The notes under the pieces: generated by a model
Databases searched by the model: none
What the model was told of the DNA's origin: nothing
Seen by the model: the letters and a program-made list of their open reading frames with translations, nothing else
DNA from: Bacteroidales bacterium
GTDB lineage: Bacteria; Bacteroidota; Bacteroidia; Bacteroidales; UBA932
NCBI GenBank assembly: GCA_017938925.1
Contig: JAGBAO010000002.1
Location: forward strand, 62,001 to 126,000
DNA length: 64,000 nt
Direction of reading: 5' to 3'
Shown: positions 54,887-64,000 of the stretch, in pieces
Layout of the letters: every line of letters starts with the position of its first letter
How positions within the stretch are numbered: position 1 is the stretch's first letter
Translations under genes and position numbers: made by a program

Positions 54887-56128
54887 TTAATTGCTTACTA
54901 CTTCATCAAATGCGGACTTCAGGATCCAGACATAGCGGCCGCACCGGATCTTAGGTATCTCCATAAGCTTCACAATATGGTACAGCCTGTGCTTGGATAT
55001 ATGCAGGCTGTTGCAGAGGTCATCAGAAGAATAATACATCGACTTGTCAAATAACCATGGTCTGCAGATCCTATCGACAGAAACCTTGGCGTAGCAAGCT
55101 TTCTTTCCTGATTTCTTATGAGGTATTTCATAATAGGATGTAAACTGGTAAACCTGTCTTCGGGTCATCATATACGTCTCCATTATATCTTCCACCTGAT
55201 ACCAGTACCTTATGCGAAGATGCTGGTCCGGACGGAAATCCTCAATCAGTTGACGGATATCAGATATTAGAAAATATCTCGCGTTACCAATCATTTTGAA
55301 ATCCAGCTTCCTCTTTCTAAAATAGTGTTCGATAGTGCTCCTTTTTATATCGAAGTATTCAGATGCTTCAGTTATGGAAAGATATTCGCGCGATTCTCTG
55401 TCCAGTGAAAGATCACTGTCTGAATCGCTTTTACCACTGACTATCACCCTGTTAGCGTATAAGTTCCTCAAGCTTTCTGTCTTGACCAAAATGAGACCGG
55501 GAGTTCTCAAAACCTGAATCTCACCATCCTGGATGTACCTTCTGATACTCTTATCAGAAACTCCCAGGAATTCTGCTGCTTCAGATATCCTCAAATATTC
55601 ATTACCGTCATATTTACCTACACGAGCAGTTATACTTGAAATAATTTGTGAATTATAGTAATCTGCCTGCCTTCTGTTATGTTCTTCCTGACGTCTTGCT
55701 TTATTTGCGCATTCTCTGCTGCAAAATTTAGTATCAATCTTCTGAGACTTAAAATTCTTGCCACAGTGAATACAGCTCAGATTATAAAACATTTTGCCGG
55801 AGTCAGGATGATATTCCTTCTTCGGAGTTATAAGTGTTAGGTCATGTGACGATCCAGGTGAGTATCTACGGCTTTGTTTAGAACAACTGTGACAGCAGTA
55901 AATCTGATTAGATCGGCTTGCAACAAAGTTCTTTCCGCATATTGGACAAACTTTATTATATAACTTGGCAGCTAAGTAATCTTCGCCATTTTCCTGACGT
56001 TCTTTCGGAACCTGGTATTTATACTTCTTGTACTTTTCCTGGCAGTTTCTGCTGCAGAAGCGATTCTTGTAACGGATAGTATGGTATGTTCTCCCACATA
56101 CGATACAGTGCTTTTCATGTGTTTTCAT
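54887..56128 (-). CDS. Three-zinc-ribbon, four-HTH DNA-binding protein, possible excisionase or regulator
   Basis: A 413-residue protein with an unusual layout. Residues 1-150 hold three C-x2-C...C-x3-C (or C-x2-C) knuckles: HCIVCGRTY..FCSRNC (Cys8, 11, 25, 29), VCPICGKNF..YCCHSC and SCIHCGKNF..FCSREC. Residues about 170-413 hold four excisionase-type winged-helix units: YLRISEAAEFLGVSDKSIRR, YLSITEASEYFDIKRSTIEH, DIMETYMMTRRQVYQF and YYSSDDLCNSLHISKHRLYH. The repeated HTH_17-like units suggest recognition of a long or repeated DNA site. It is co-transcribed with the integrase downstream, so a role as directionality factor or regulator of the element is likely but inferred. Confidence 0.8.
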   Translation of the reverse strand: MKTHEKHCIVCGRTYHTIRYKNRFCSRNCQEKYKKYKYQVPKERQENGEDYLAAKLYNKVCPICGKNFVASRSNQIYCCHSCSKQSRRYSPGSSHDLTLITPKKEYHPDSGKMFYNLSCIHCGKNFKSQKIDTKFCSRECANKARRQEEHNRRQADYYNSQIISSITARVGKYDGNEYLRISEAAEFLGVSDKSIRRYIQDGEIQVLRTPGLILVKTESLRNLYANRVIVSGKSDSDSDLSLDRESREYLSITEASEYFDIKRSTIEHYFRKRKLDFKMIGNARYFLISDIRQLIEDFRPDQHLRIRYWYQVEDIMETYMMTRRQVYQFTSYYEIPHKKSGKKACYAKVSVDRICRPWLFDKSMYYSSDDLCNSLHISKHRLYHIVKLMEIPKIRCGRYVWILKSAFDEVVSN

Positions 56129-56482
56129 TTATTTGCTGTTCTTTGCAATAATTAGTAATCAGCTGGCAAATCTATGAAGACGGAAAAGAAATAGTGATAG
56201 GATTGTAATAGGATTGTGATTGACCTTGATTTTAAGGAACATTTACATGAGTGTGCAAAGTCTAAATTCAACGCAAGCTCCAAATTTTCATCAAGTCATT
56301 AGATTAGAGATACTTAGAGAAATACGAGCATAGACAAAGATAGACAGACGTGGACAGACATTGCGCAATCTGTATAGGTTGATACGAAATGCTAAAATCG
56401 GACAAAATCAATTACGTGGGGAAAATACGGAGATACCATTTTAAGATTCGTGGTTTAGAAGGCTTAAAATGCCCCAGAAAAG
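56129..56482. other. Intergenic end of the island with short direct repeats
   Basis: No gene seen. ATAGGATTGT occurs at 56197-56206 and 56208-56217 (11-bp period), and three degenerate 10-mers TAGACAAAGA, TAGACAGACG and TGGACAGACA run head to tail at 56331-56360. Helical-pitch repeats beside an integrase and a multi-HTH protein could be arm-type or regulator sites, or part of an attachment site. I found no clear attL/attR pair. Confidence 0.4.
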
Positions 56483-56523
56483 AAGTAAGGTTGCTTAAAG
56501 TCTTACTTTAAGCAACCTTACTT
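56483..56523. terminator. Strong bidirectional terminator after the phosphofructokinase gene
   Basis: A perfect 18-bp inverted repeat (56483-56500 and 56506-56523; arm AAGTAAGGTTGCTTAAAG) with a 5-nt loop, 28 nt beyond the stop codon of the minus-strand gene. It would end transcription from pfp and insulate it from the island. Confidence 0.88.
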
Positions 56524-56551
56524 AAGATATTAATTATCAGCTAATTAGGCT

Positions 56552-57787
56552 TTACCACTCCAGAATCTTGTTGAAGTCGTAAGCCTCAGGGTTCTCGATG
56601 CCGAGAGCGCGTACTGCTTCGTAATCCTCTGGGGTTACGTAATGAGCGATGTACTTGTAGTAGTTCTGGGCTGTACCTGAGTTGATGTCCACTACGCGTG
56701 GCGGAATCTTGCCTGTTGTAGGGTCCTGGAGGTCTGCGAGGTAGAGCGGAGATACGTTGCCGTATGAGTCAACATATACCATGCAGCCTGTCTTGCCCTC
56801 GCTGAAGAGCTGGTAGACTCCCATTGCGAGCTCAGTGCAGTATGTAACATCGTAAGCGACAGGATCCTGGCAGCGTACGTCGTATCCGATCTCTACCGGA
56901 CGGCTCTTCACCTTGAGACCGATCTTCTTGAACTCAGCTTCGAGGAGGTCGTTGAAGAGGACAGCCTTTGAAACCTTTCCGAGCTCTGGGTGACCATGGT
57001 CATCGTAAGAGAAGTGTACGCCTGCTGCTTCCATCTCCTCTGCCTTGAACTCGTGGAAGAGACCCTCTGCTGCTACGATGGTACCGTAGTTGATGCCGAG
57101 AACCTTTCTCTTGAGGATAGCTGAAATAGAGAGCTTCACAACCTTGTCAAGGCAGATCTCTGTCTTGTTGAACATCTCAGGGATGATTGTCATCGGGCAG
57201 TGAGTAGCTTCGCCGATTCCGAGTGCGAGTGAACCGCAGGTACGGCCCATTGCAGAAATCACGAGCCAGTTGCCTGATGTGCGTGCATCTTCATACACTG
57301 TGCGTGCAAGGTGTGCACCCTCGTTCTTTGCAGAGTTGTATCCGAATGTCGGAGCGTTTGCAGGAAGAGGAAGGTCGTTGTCGATTGTCTTAGGACAGTG
57401 GATATTCGAGATAGGATATCCCTTTGCTGCGAGGAACTTTGAGATACGGTTTGCAGTAGATGCTGTGTCGTCACCACCGATAGTCACGAGGAGCTTGATG
57501 TTGTTGTCCTTGAAGAGGTCGAGGTTGAAGTTCTCCTCGAAGTCCTTGTCTGTCGGCTTGAAACGGCTCATCTCAAGATATGAACCACCCCTGTTGAAGT
57601 AGCGGTCTGCGATGAAGAATGTAAGATCCTCGGTGCGTGCGTTCTTGCTGAAAAGTCCTGAGTATCCTCCGTGAAGGCCGATAACCCTGTAACCCTTTGA
57701 AAGGAAAGTCTTTGCTACACTCATTGAAACTGAGTTCATTCCTGGAGCGGGACCACCGCCGCAGAGGATAATTACTGCATCTTTCAT
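56552..57787 (-). CDS. pfp: Diphosphate-dependent 6-phosphofructokinase
   Basis: A 411-residue glycolytic enzyme. ATG 57787 is chosen because MKDAVIILCGGGPAPGMN is the family start; the longer frame to 57952 crosses the promoter. GGDDTAS (104-110) has Asp where ATP enzymes have Gly (GGDGS), and CPKTIDND has Lys133 where ATP enzymes have Gly (PGTIDND). Both changes are the established marks of PPi-dependent enzymes. The reaction, fructose-6-phosphate plus PPi, is reversible. It is monocistronic, with its own promoter and an 18-bp terminator, and divergent from ligA. Confidence 0.93.
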   Translation of the reverse strand: MKDAVIILCGGGPAPGMNSVSMSVAKTFLSKGYRVIGLHGGYSGLFSKNARTEDLTFFIADRYFNRGGSYLEMSRFKPTDKDFEENFNLDLFKDNNIKLLVTIGGDDTASTANRISKFLAAKGYPISNIHCPKTIDNDLPLPANAPTFGYNSAKNEGAHLARTVYEDARTSGNWLVISAMGRTCGSLALGIGEATHCPMTIIPEMFNKTEICLDKVVKLSISAILKRKVLGINYGTIVAAEGLFHEFKAEEMEAAGVHFSYDDHGHPELGKVSKAVLFNDLLEAEFKKIGLKVKSRPVEIGYDVRCQDPVAYDVTYCTELAMGVYQLFSEGKTGCMVYVDSYGNVSPLYLADLQDPTTGKIPPRVVDINSGTAQNYYKYIAHYVTPEDYEAVRALGIENPEAYDFNKILEW

Positions 57788-57897
57788 AATTTTCTGTTGT
57801 ATTAGTTTGTTAAACAATTTTTCTTTCGGATTCCTTGCCTTGTTCCGGATGGAGAGCCCCATGAATAGGAGATCTTTTTCCGACAGCAAAAGCGGCG

Positions 57898-57929
57898 CAA
57901 ATTTATCATTTTTTGCAATAATTCCCAAG
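57898..57929 (-). promoter_or_regulatory. Promoter of pfp
   Basis: On the minus strand, CTTG (57926-57929), a 20-nt spacer and TAAATTTG (57898-57905). The leader to ATG 57787 would be about 100 nt; I see no known riboswitch in it. Confidence 0.65.
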
Positions 57930-57953
57930 AAAATATGGCTTAGCCATTTCATA

Positions 57954-57984
57954 TTGCAGATGTGAAAAGATTTCTGTAAATTTG
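57954..57984 (+). promoter_or_regulatory. Promoter of ligA
   Basis: TTG (57954-57956), a 20-nt spacer and TAAATTTG (57977-57984), 15 nt before the ligA start codon. It is back to back with the pfp promoter. Confidence 0.65.
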
Positions 57985-57987
57985 TAG

Positions 57988-60090
<2,103 letters not shown>

Positions 60091-60106
60091 TGAAAATGAA
60101 TAGTAT

Positions 60107-60469
60107 ATGAATATAGGAGAGAAATACACGTTGTCACACATTGTGACTGAAAATGAGACAGCAGAGGTGCTGGGATCAGGTGGACTTCCGGTCTACTCCA
60201 CCCCGTCAATGATATGCCTGATGGAACTGTCTGCATTCAGACTGGCCGAGGAAGCCGGTCATCAGACAGTCGGTACCAAGGTGGAGATCAGCCATCTGAG
60301 GGCATGCCTGCCCGGGACTGAGGTGACAGCGGAAGCGGAACTGACGGAAATTGACGGACGCAGGCTCTCATATAAGGTGAAAGTCAGCGATGCAAAGGGA
60401 GTGATGGGTGAAGGAAGGCACGAGCGTTTCATCATCGATCCGGAGAGGTTCATGGCAAAATTGAAATAA
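60107..60469 (+). CDS. FlK-like hotdog thioesterase
   Basis: A 120-residue cytoplasmic protein of hotdog size. GLPVYSTPSMICLMELSA (about 30-47) is the central helix region typical of FlK-like thioesterases, with MELSAF where the catalytic acid or its partner lies, and VGTKVEISHLRACLPGT (about 57-73) the following strand. Such enzymes hydrolyse small acyl-CoA esters; the substrate is unknown. It lies 16 nt after ligA and 16 nt before the membrane protein gene. Confidence 0.82.
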   Translation: MNIGEKYTLSHIVTENETAEVLGSGGLPVYSTPSMICLMELSAFRLAEEAGHQTVGTKVEISHLRACLPGTEVTAEAELTEIDGRRLSYKVKVSDAKGVMGEGRHERFIIDPERFMAKLK

Positions 60470-60485
60470 GCACATCCGTAAGGAA

Positions 60486-61412
60486 ATGAAAAGGATAGTC
60501 AGGAAGACATACAAGCTGAAGAACTTCTTCAACGAGGACATCTGGAAGCTGGAATTGGAGGAACTCTCCAAGGCCAGGGCAAGGTTTGTCAAGTATATGA
60601 AGGTTCTCCTGATCACCATCAAGACCTTCTCAGCCGAGAAGATCGGATTTCAGGCCGTGGCGCTCAGTTTCTTCAGCACCATGTCTGTTGTTCCTTTCAT
60701 TGCCATTGTCTTTGCGGTAACCGGTGGTCTCGGACTTGCTGACAAGCTGAAGGAGTTTCTCTATGCATATTTCAACAACAGCCAGCAGGTGATCGATACG
60801 GTCCTGGGATTTGCCCAGAACATCATTGACACTGCCCAGAGCAGTGCTTTGGGACTTGTCAGCGCCCTGATGTTCGTGTTCATCGTCATATGGATGATGC
60901 TCAACGTAGAAAGGGTGTTCAACAATGTCTGGAGAGTGCAGAAATCAAGGAACATACTGAAGAGGCTGTCAATTACAGTGGCCATGCTCCTTGTAGCTCC
61001 TTTTGTTGTACTGGTATTCTTCGGCGGAACGATAGTATATTCACATGCACTCAGTTACCTCGGATTGGACGTAGAGGGATTCGGAGTGTTCAAGAGCATT
61101 CTCACGTGGGCACTTTTCGCTGTGATCGCCACTCTGACCTTCTCTGCCATGTATAAGTTCATTCCGAATGCGGAAGTAAAATATAAGGAGGCTCTCAGAG
61201 CAGCTGTAGTGTCAGGCATAGCCTTTTCGGTGATGCAGTACACTTATCTTGAGACACAGGTGTTCGTCACCCGTCTGAGCAGCATATTCGGAGCATTTGC
61301 GGCTGTGCCGCTTTTTATGGTATGGATAAACATTGGCTGGTTCATTATCCTCATCGGAGCAGAACTATCCTATGCATTCCAGCATGTAGACAGTTATAAC
61401 ATTGAAGATTAG
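60486..61412 (+). CDS. YihY/BrkB-family inner-membrane protein
   Basis: A 308-residue membrane protein with about six transmembrane helices (about 50-75, 115-150, 160-185, 200-225, 238-255, 265-290). AVALSFFSTMSVVPFIAIVF (about 57-76) and the later YKEALRAAVVSGIAFSVMQY and FAAVPLFMVWINIGWFIILI are family signatures. Formerly called RNase BN by mistake; the function is unknown. A charged cytoplasmic N-terminus of about 40 residues precedes helix 1. It is 5 nt upstream of the RelA/SpoT gene. Confidence 0.9.
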   Translation: MKRIVRKTYKLKNFFNEDIWKLELEELSKARARFVKYMKVLLITIKTFSAEKIGFQAVALSFFSTMSVVPFIAIVFAVTGGLGLADKLKEFLYAYFNNSQQVIDTVLGFAQNIIDTAQSSALGLVSALMFVFIVIWMMLNVERVFNNVWRVQKSRNILKRLSITVAMLLVAPFVVLVFFGGTIVYSHALSYLGLDVEGFGVFKSILTWALFAVIATLTFSAMYKFIPNAEVKYKEALRAAVVSGIAFSVMQYTYLETQVFVTRLSSIFGAFAAVPLFMVWINIGWFIILIGAELSYAFQHVDSYNIED

Positions 61413-61417
61413 AAAAT

Positions 61418-63601
61418 ATGGGCAAGATTTCTGAATTCAACGCACAAGATCACGAGGTGATTGCAAGAGATTATGCAGATCTGAAGGAAGCTGCGAGGAA
61501 GCGATGCAGCGATCCTATGGAGCTTGATATCATCCAGAAGGCCTTCGAGTTTGCAAACGAAGCTCACAAGGGAGTCAGAAGAAGATCCGGAGAACCGTAC
61601 ATACTCCACCCCATAGCCGTTGCCAAGATTGTTGTCAGCAACATCGGTCTGGGTTATAAGTCCATCGTTGCAGCACTTCTTCACGATGTCGTGGAGGACA
61701 CTGATTACACCGTGGACGACCTCAGGAAACTATTCGGCGACAAGGTGGCGACCCTTGTGGAGGGACTGACAAAGATCAAGACAGTGCTCGACAATGAAGA
61801 CAAGGCCATCAAGAAGAGCATGCAGGCCGAGAACTTCAAGAGGATCCTTCTGACCCTCAATGATGACGTGCGAGTGGTGCTGATCAAGCTTGCAGACCGT
61901 CTTCACAACTGCCGCACCATTGAATTCATGCCTGAGCACAAGAGGGACAAGATCCTCAGCGAGACCATGTTCATATTCATTCCGCTTGCCCACAGGCTTG
62001 GTCTCTACAACGTGAAGTCTGAAATGGAAGATATCTGGCTCAGATACAAGGAGCCGGAGGCTTTCAATAACATAACTGCTCAGATCAACCGCAACATACA
62101 CGACAAGGACAAGCAGATAAACGAATTCATAGCACCGATCGATGAAGCCCTCAAGGCGATGGGATTCAAATATGAGATCCGCAAGAGGGTGAAGACTCCG
62201 TATTCAATCTGGAAGAAGATGAATACAAAGGGAATAAGCTTCGACGAAATCTATGATCTGTATGCTGTACGAATCATTTTCGACTCTAATGCAAACGAGT
62301 CGGAACGTGACCAGTGCTACCATATATTCTCTATAATCACAAGTATCTACAGATATAAGGCCGACCGTATCCGCGACTGGGTGAACTATCCTAAGAACAA
62401 CGGCTATGAGGCCCTTCACTGCACTCTTATGAGCCACTCGGGAATCTGGGTGGAGGTGCAGATAAGGTCGACCAGAATGAACGAGATTGCAGAGAAAGGA
62501 ATTGCAGCTCACTGGGCATACAAGAAGGACGGCTTTGACCGCACCAACGAAAGCGAGATGGACAAATGGATCACCAAGGTCAAGGATATCCTGGTCAATC
62601 CGGATGTAAATGCTCTGGACCTTCTGGACATGATCCACAATGACCTGATCAAGACGGACATTTTCGTATTCACGCCAAAAGGTGAACAGAAGAGTATCGA
62701 GAAGGGCTCGACTGCCCTGGATTTTGCATATTTCATCCATTCACATATCGGGAACAAGGCAATTGCAGCCAAGGTGAATTTCAAGCTCATGCCGCTTTCG
62801 TATGTGCTGAAGACCGGTGACCAGGTGGAGATAATCACTGCACAGAATGAAAACCCAAAGCGTGAATGGCTTTCTTTCGTCAGGACATCGAAGGCTAGGA
62901 AATTCATTCTTGACTACCTGAAAAGCCAGCGTCAGAGCACGGTCACCCTTGGAAAGAACATGCTTGAGGATCAGCTGCACGCCATCGGAAGACACCTTAC
63001 TCAAAAGGTCATCAAGTCCCTGATGGACGAGTTCGAAATCTTCGACAGCAAGCCGGAGGAGATGTATTTCAAGATCGGATGTGGTCTCATCAGCCTCGAC
63101 GGTCTCTCTGAGAAGCTCAAGAAATATGAAGGAATCAACAAGGAGTCATATTTCGTGATTTCCAATTCGGACGAAAAACATAAGTTCATTCTTGCTTCCT
63201 GCTGTACGCCTATTCTTGGCGAAAGTGTCGTGGGATTCAAGGCTGCGGACGGCACTATCACCGTGCACAGACGCACATGCCAGAATGCCAACAACCTTGC
63301 AGCTAAGTTCGGCGACAAGATTGTGACCGTGAAGTGGGCGCATGATGCCAACTCGGACAATTCCTATCTTGCACGAATCATTCTGAAGGGAACTGACAGG
63401 ATAGGAATGATCAATGATATCACACGGTTGACTTCAAAGGTGCTGAGCGTGAATATCAGAAGATTGAATATAGGAACGGAAGACGGAATCTTCGACGGAT
63501 TCATCGATCTCTACGTGCATGATATAGCCGGTCTTGAAAATCTGATAGCCAAGCTTCAGAAGATCAAAGGCATAGAAAGTGTCGTGAAGACAGACCTGTA
63601 A
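61418..63601 (+). CDS. Bifunctional RelA/SpoT-type (p)ppGpp synthetase/hydrolase
   Basis: A 727-residue stringent-response enzyme. The hydrolase HD domain (about 40-200) has LLHDVVEDTDYT with His89, Asp90, Glu93 and Asp94, and KLADRLHNCRTI, so hydrolysis is probably intact. The synthetase domain (about 230-370) has DLYAVRIIF and WVNYPKNNGYEALHCT. A TGS domain (about 405-465; IFVFTPKGEQKSIEKGSTAL), a zinc-finger-like/conserved-cysteine region (ILASCCTPI, RRTCQN) and a C-terminal ACT domain (about 650-727) complete the normal order. It makes and breaks the alarmone in response to starvation. Confidence 0.96.
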   Translation: MGKISEFNAQDHEVIARDYADLKEAARKRCSDPMELDIIQKAFEFANEAHKGVRRRSGEPYILHPIAVAKIVVSNIGLGYKSIVAALLHDVVEDTDYTVDDLRKLFGDKVATLVEGLTKIKTVLDNEDKAIKKSMQAENFKRILLTLNDDVRVVLIKLADRLHNCRTIEFMPEHKRDKILSETMFIFIPLAHRLGLYNVKSEMEDIWLRYKEPEAFNNITAQINRNIHDKDKQINEFIAPIDEALKAMGFKYEIRKRVKTPYSIWKKMNTKGISFDEIYDLYAVRIIFDSNANESERDQCYHIFSIITSIYRYKADRIRDWVNYPKNNGYEALHCTLMSHSGIWVEVQIRSTRMNEIAEKGIAAHWAYKKDGFDRTNESEMDKWITKVKDILVNPDVNALDLLDMIHNDLIKTDIFVFTPKGEQKSIEKGSTALDFAYFIHSHIGNKAIAAKVNFKLMPLSYVLKTGDQVEIITAQNENPKREWLSFVRTSKARKFILDYLKSQRQSTVTLGKNMLEDQLHAIGRHLTQKVIKSLMDEFEIFDSKPEEMYFKIGCGLISLDGLSEKLKKYEGINKESYFVISNSDEKHKFILASCCTPILGESVVGFKAADGTITVHRRTCQNANNLAAKFGDKIVTVKWAHDANSDNSYLARIILKGTDRIGMINDITRLTSKVLSVNIRRLNIGTEDGIFDGFIDLYVHDIAGLENLIAKLQKIKGIESVVKTDL

Positions 63602-63616
63602 ACTTTAATATTGAAG

Positions 63617-64000
63617 ATGAAGAAGTTACTCTCATATATTATCCCTGCTTTCCCGGTAATTGTCGTGCTGGGCTCCATGATATTTTCTCATTCGTGTGCA
63701 AACACCACAACTCCACCAAGCGGAGGGCCCAAGGACACGATTCCACCAGTCATAACAAAGCTGGATCCTCTTCCGGGCACAGTCAATGTGCCGCGTCACA
63801 AGACAAAACTGTTCCTGGAGTTCAATGAATATGTCACGGTCAAGGATCCGAAGAGTCTCTTCCTCTCCCCTCCTCTTGAAAAATCTCCGAAATTCAAGTT
63901 GAAGGGAAAAGGAGTACTGGTCTCATTTGAAAGTGATCTGGATTCAAACAAGACCTATACGCTTGACGTTACAAATGCCATCGGAGACAACAATGAAGGC
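63617..64000 (+). CDS. Ig-like (Big_5-type) lipoprotein, partial
   Basis: The first 128 codons of a gene that continues beyond the right edge. It has a long signal peptide with Cys27 (FSHSC), then NTTTPPSGGPKDTIPPV, a linker often seen at the start of Bacteroidota proteins with a Big_5 Ig-like domain, and the domain itself (LDPLPGTVNVPRHKTKLFLE onward, about 49-120). It is probably exposed at the cell envelope. It lies 15 nt after the RelA/SpoT gene. Confidence 0.8.
   Translation, partial: MKKLLSYIIPAFPVIVVLGSMIFSHSCANTTTPPSGGPKDTIPPVITKLDPLPGTVNVPRHKTKLFLEFNEYVTVKDPKSLFLSPPLEKSPKFKLKGKGVLVSFESDLDSNKTYTLDVTNAIGDNNEG

Noticed and set aside
57788..57952. 55-residue N-terminal extension of the phosphofructokinase
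   Set aside because: It crosses the promoter at 57898-57929; the family start is MKDAVIIL.

Overview
The window is typical of a gut or rumen-type Bacteroidales chromosome (Bacteroidota). The evidence is the SusC/SusD pairs, a hybrid two-component sensor fused to an AraC domain, lipoproteins with short lipoboxes, GntR-LacI hybrid repressors, a PPi-type phosphofructokinase, and promoters of the Bacteroidota form TTTG-N19/21-TAnnTTTG ahead of many genes. I cannot resolve the genus. I see no rRNA, tRNA or CRISPR array.

Region 1 (1-22586, minus strand) is one long, tightly packed polysaccharide utilization locus of 15 genes read right to left. In transcription order it encodes a fimbrillin-like/beta-helix lipoprotein, a GH88 unsaturated glucuronyl hydrolase, UxuA, a sodium:solute symporter, an RraA-like protein, UxaC, an SDR-type mannonate oxidoreductase, two modular lipoproteins with a 54-residue peptide between them, a GH39-like glycosidase, a heparinase II/III-fold lyase, a short SusC, a full SusC, a SusD and a mutarotase-like protein that runs off the edge. 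Together they bind, import and cut a uronic-acid-rich glycan and take hexuronate to 2-keto-3-deoxygluconate. A GntR-LacI repressor gene (22594-23625) lies between the locus and a divergent LacZ-type GH2 gene (23723-26899). The same 31-bp operator-like site lies just after the -7 box of both.

Region 2 (26927-33896) holds a second, paralogous GntR-LacI regulator. It is divergent from an MFS transporter, an arabinose/fucose-isomerase-like enzyme, a mannose-6-phosphate isomerase fused to a degenerate kinase-like domain, and a ROK kinase. The last gene, a second mannose-6-phosphate isomerase, is truncated. The sugar is unknown.

Region 3 (33841-35098) is an AT-rich scar. It contains the C-terminus of a dead tyrosine recombinase, the N-terminus of a dead XRE regulator and two copies of a palindromic repeat that abut the two truncated genes.

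Region 4 (35099-52214, plus strand) resembles known Bacteroides beta-1,4-galactan loci: HTCS, SusC, SusD, SusE-like binding protein, GH53 endo-galactanase, GH2 beta-galactosidase. It is followed by a sugar nucleotidyltransferase, GalE and GalK. No GalT is present, so the nucleotidyltransferase may do that step.

Region 5 (52460-56482) is a small accessory island. It carries an Abi_2/HEPN abortive-infection protein whose leader is a promoter, a GC-rich hairpin and a U-tract (a candidate RNA antitoxin or attenuator), a gene fragment, a tyrosine integrase and an unusual protein with three zinc ribbons and four helix-turn-helix units.

Region 6 (56483-64000) is housekeeping: PPi-phosphofructokinase (minus), then LigA, a hotdog thioesterase, a YihY/BrkB membrane protein, a bifunctional RelA/SpoT enzyme and the start of an Ig-like lipoprotein (plus).
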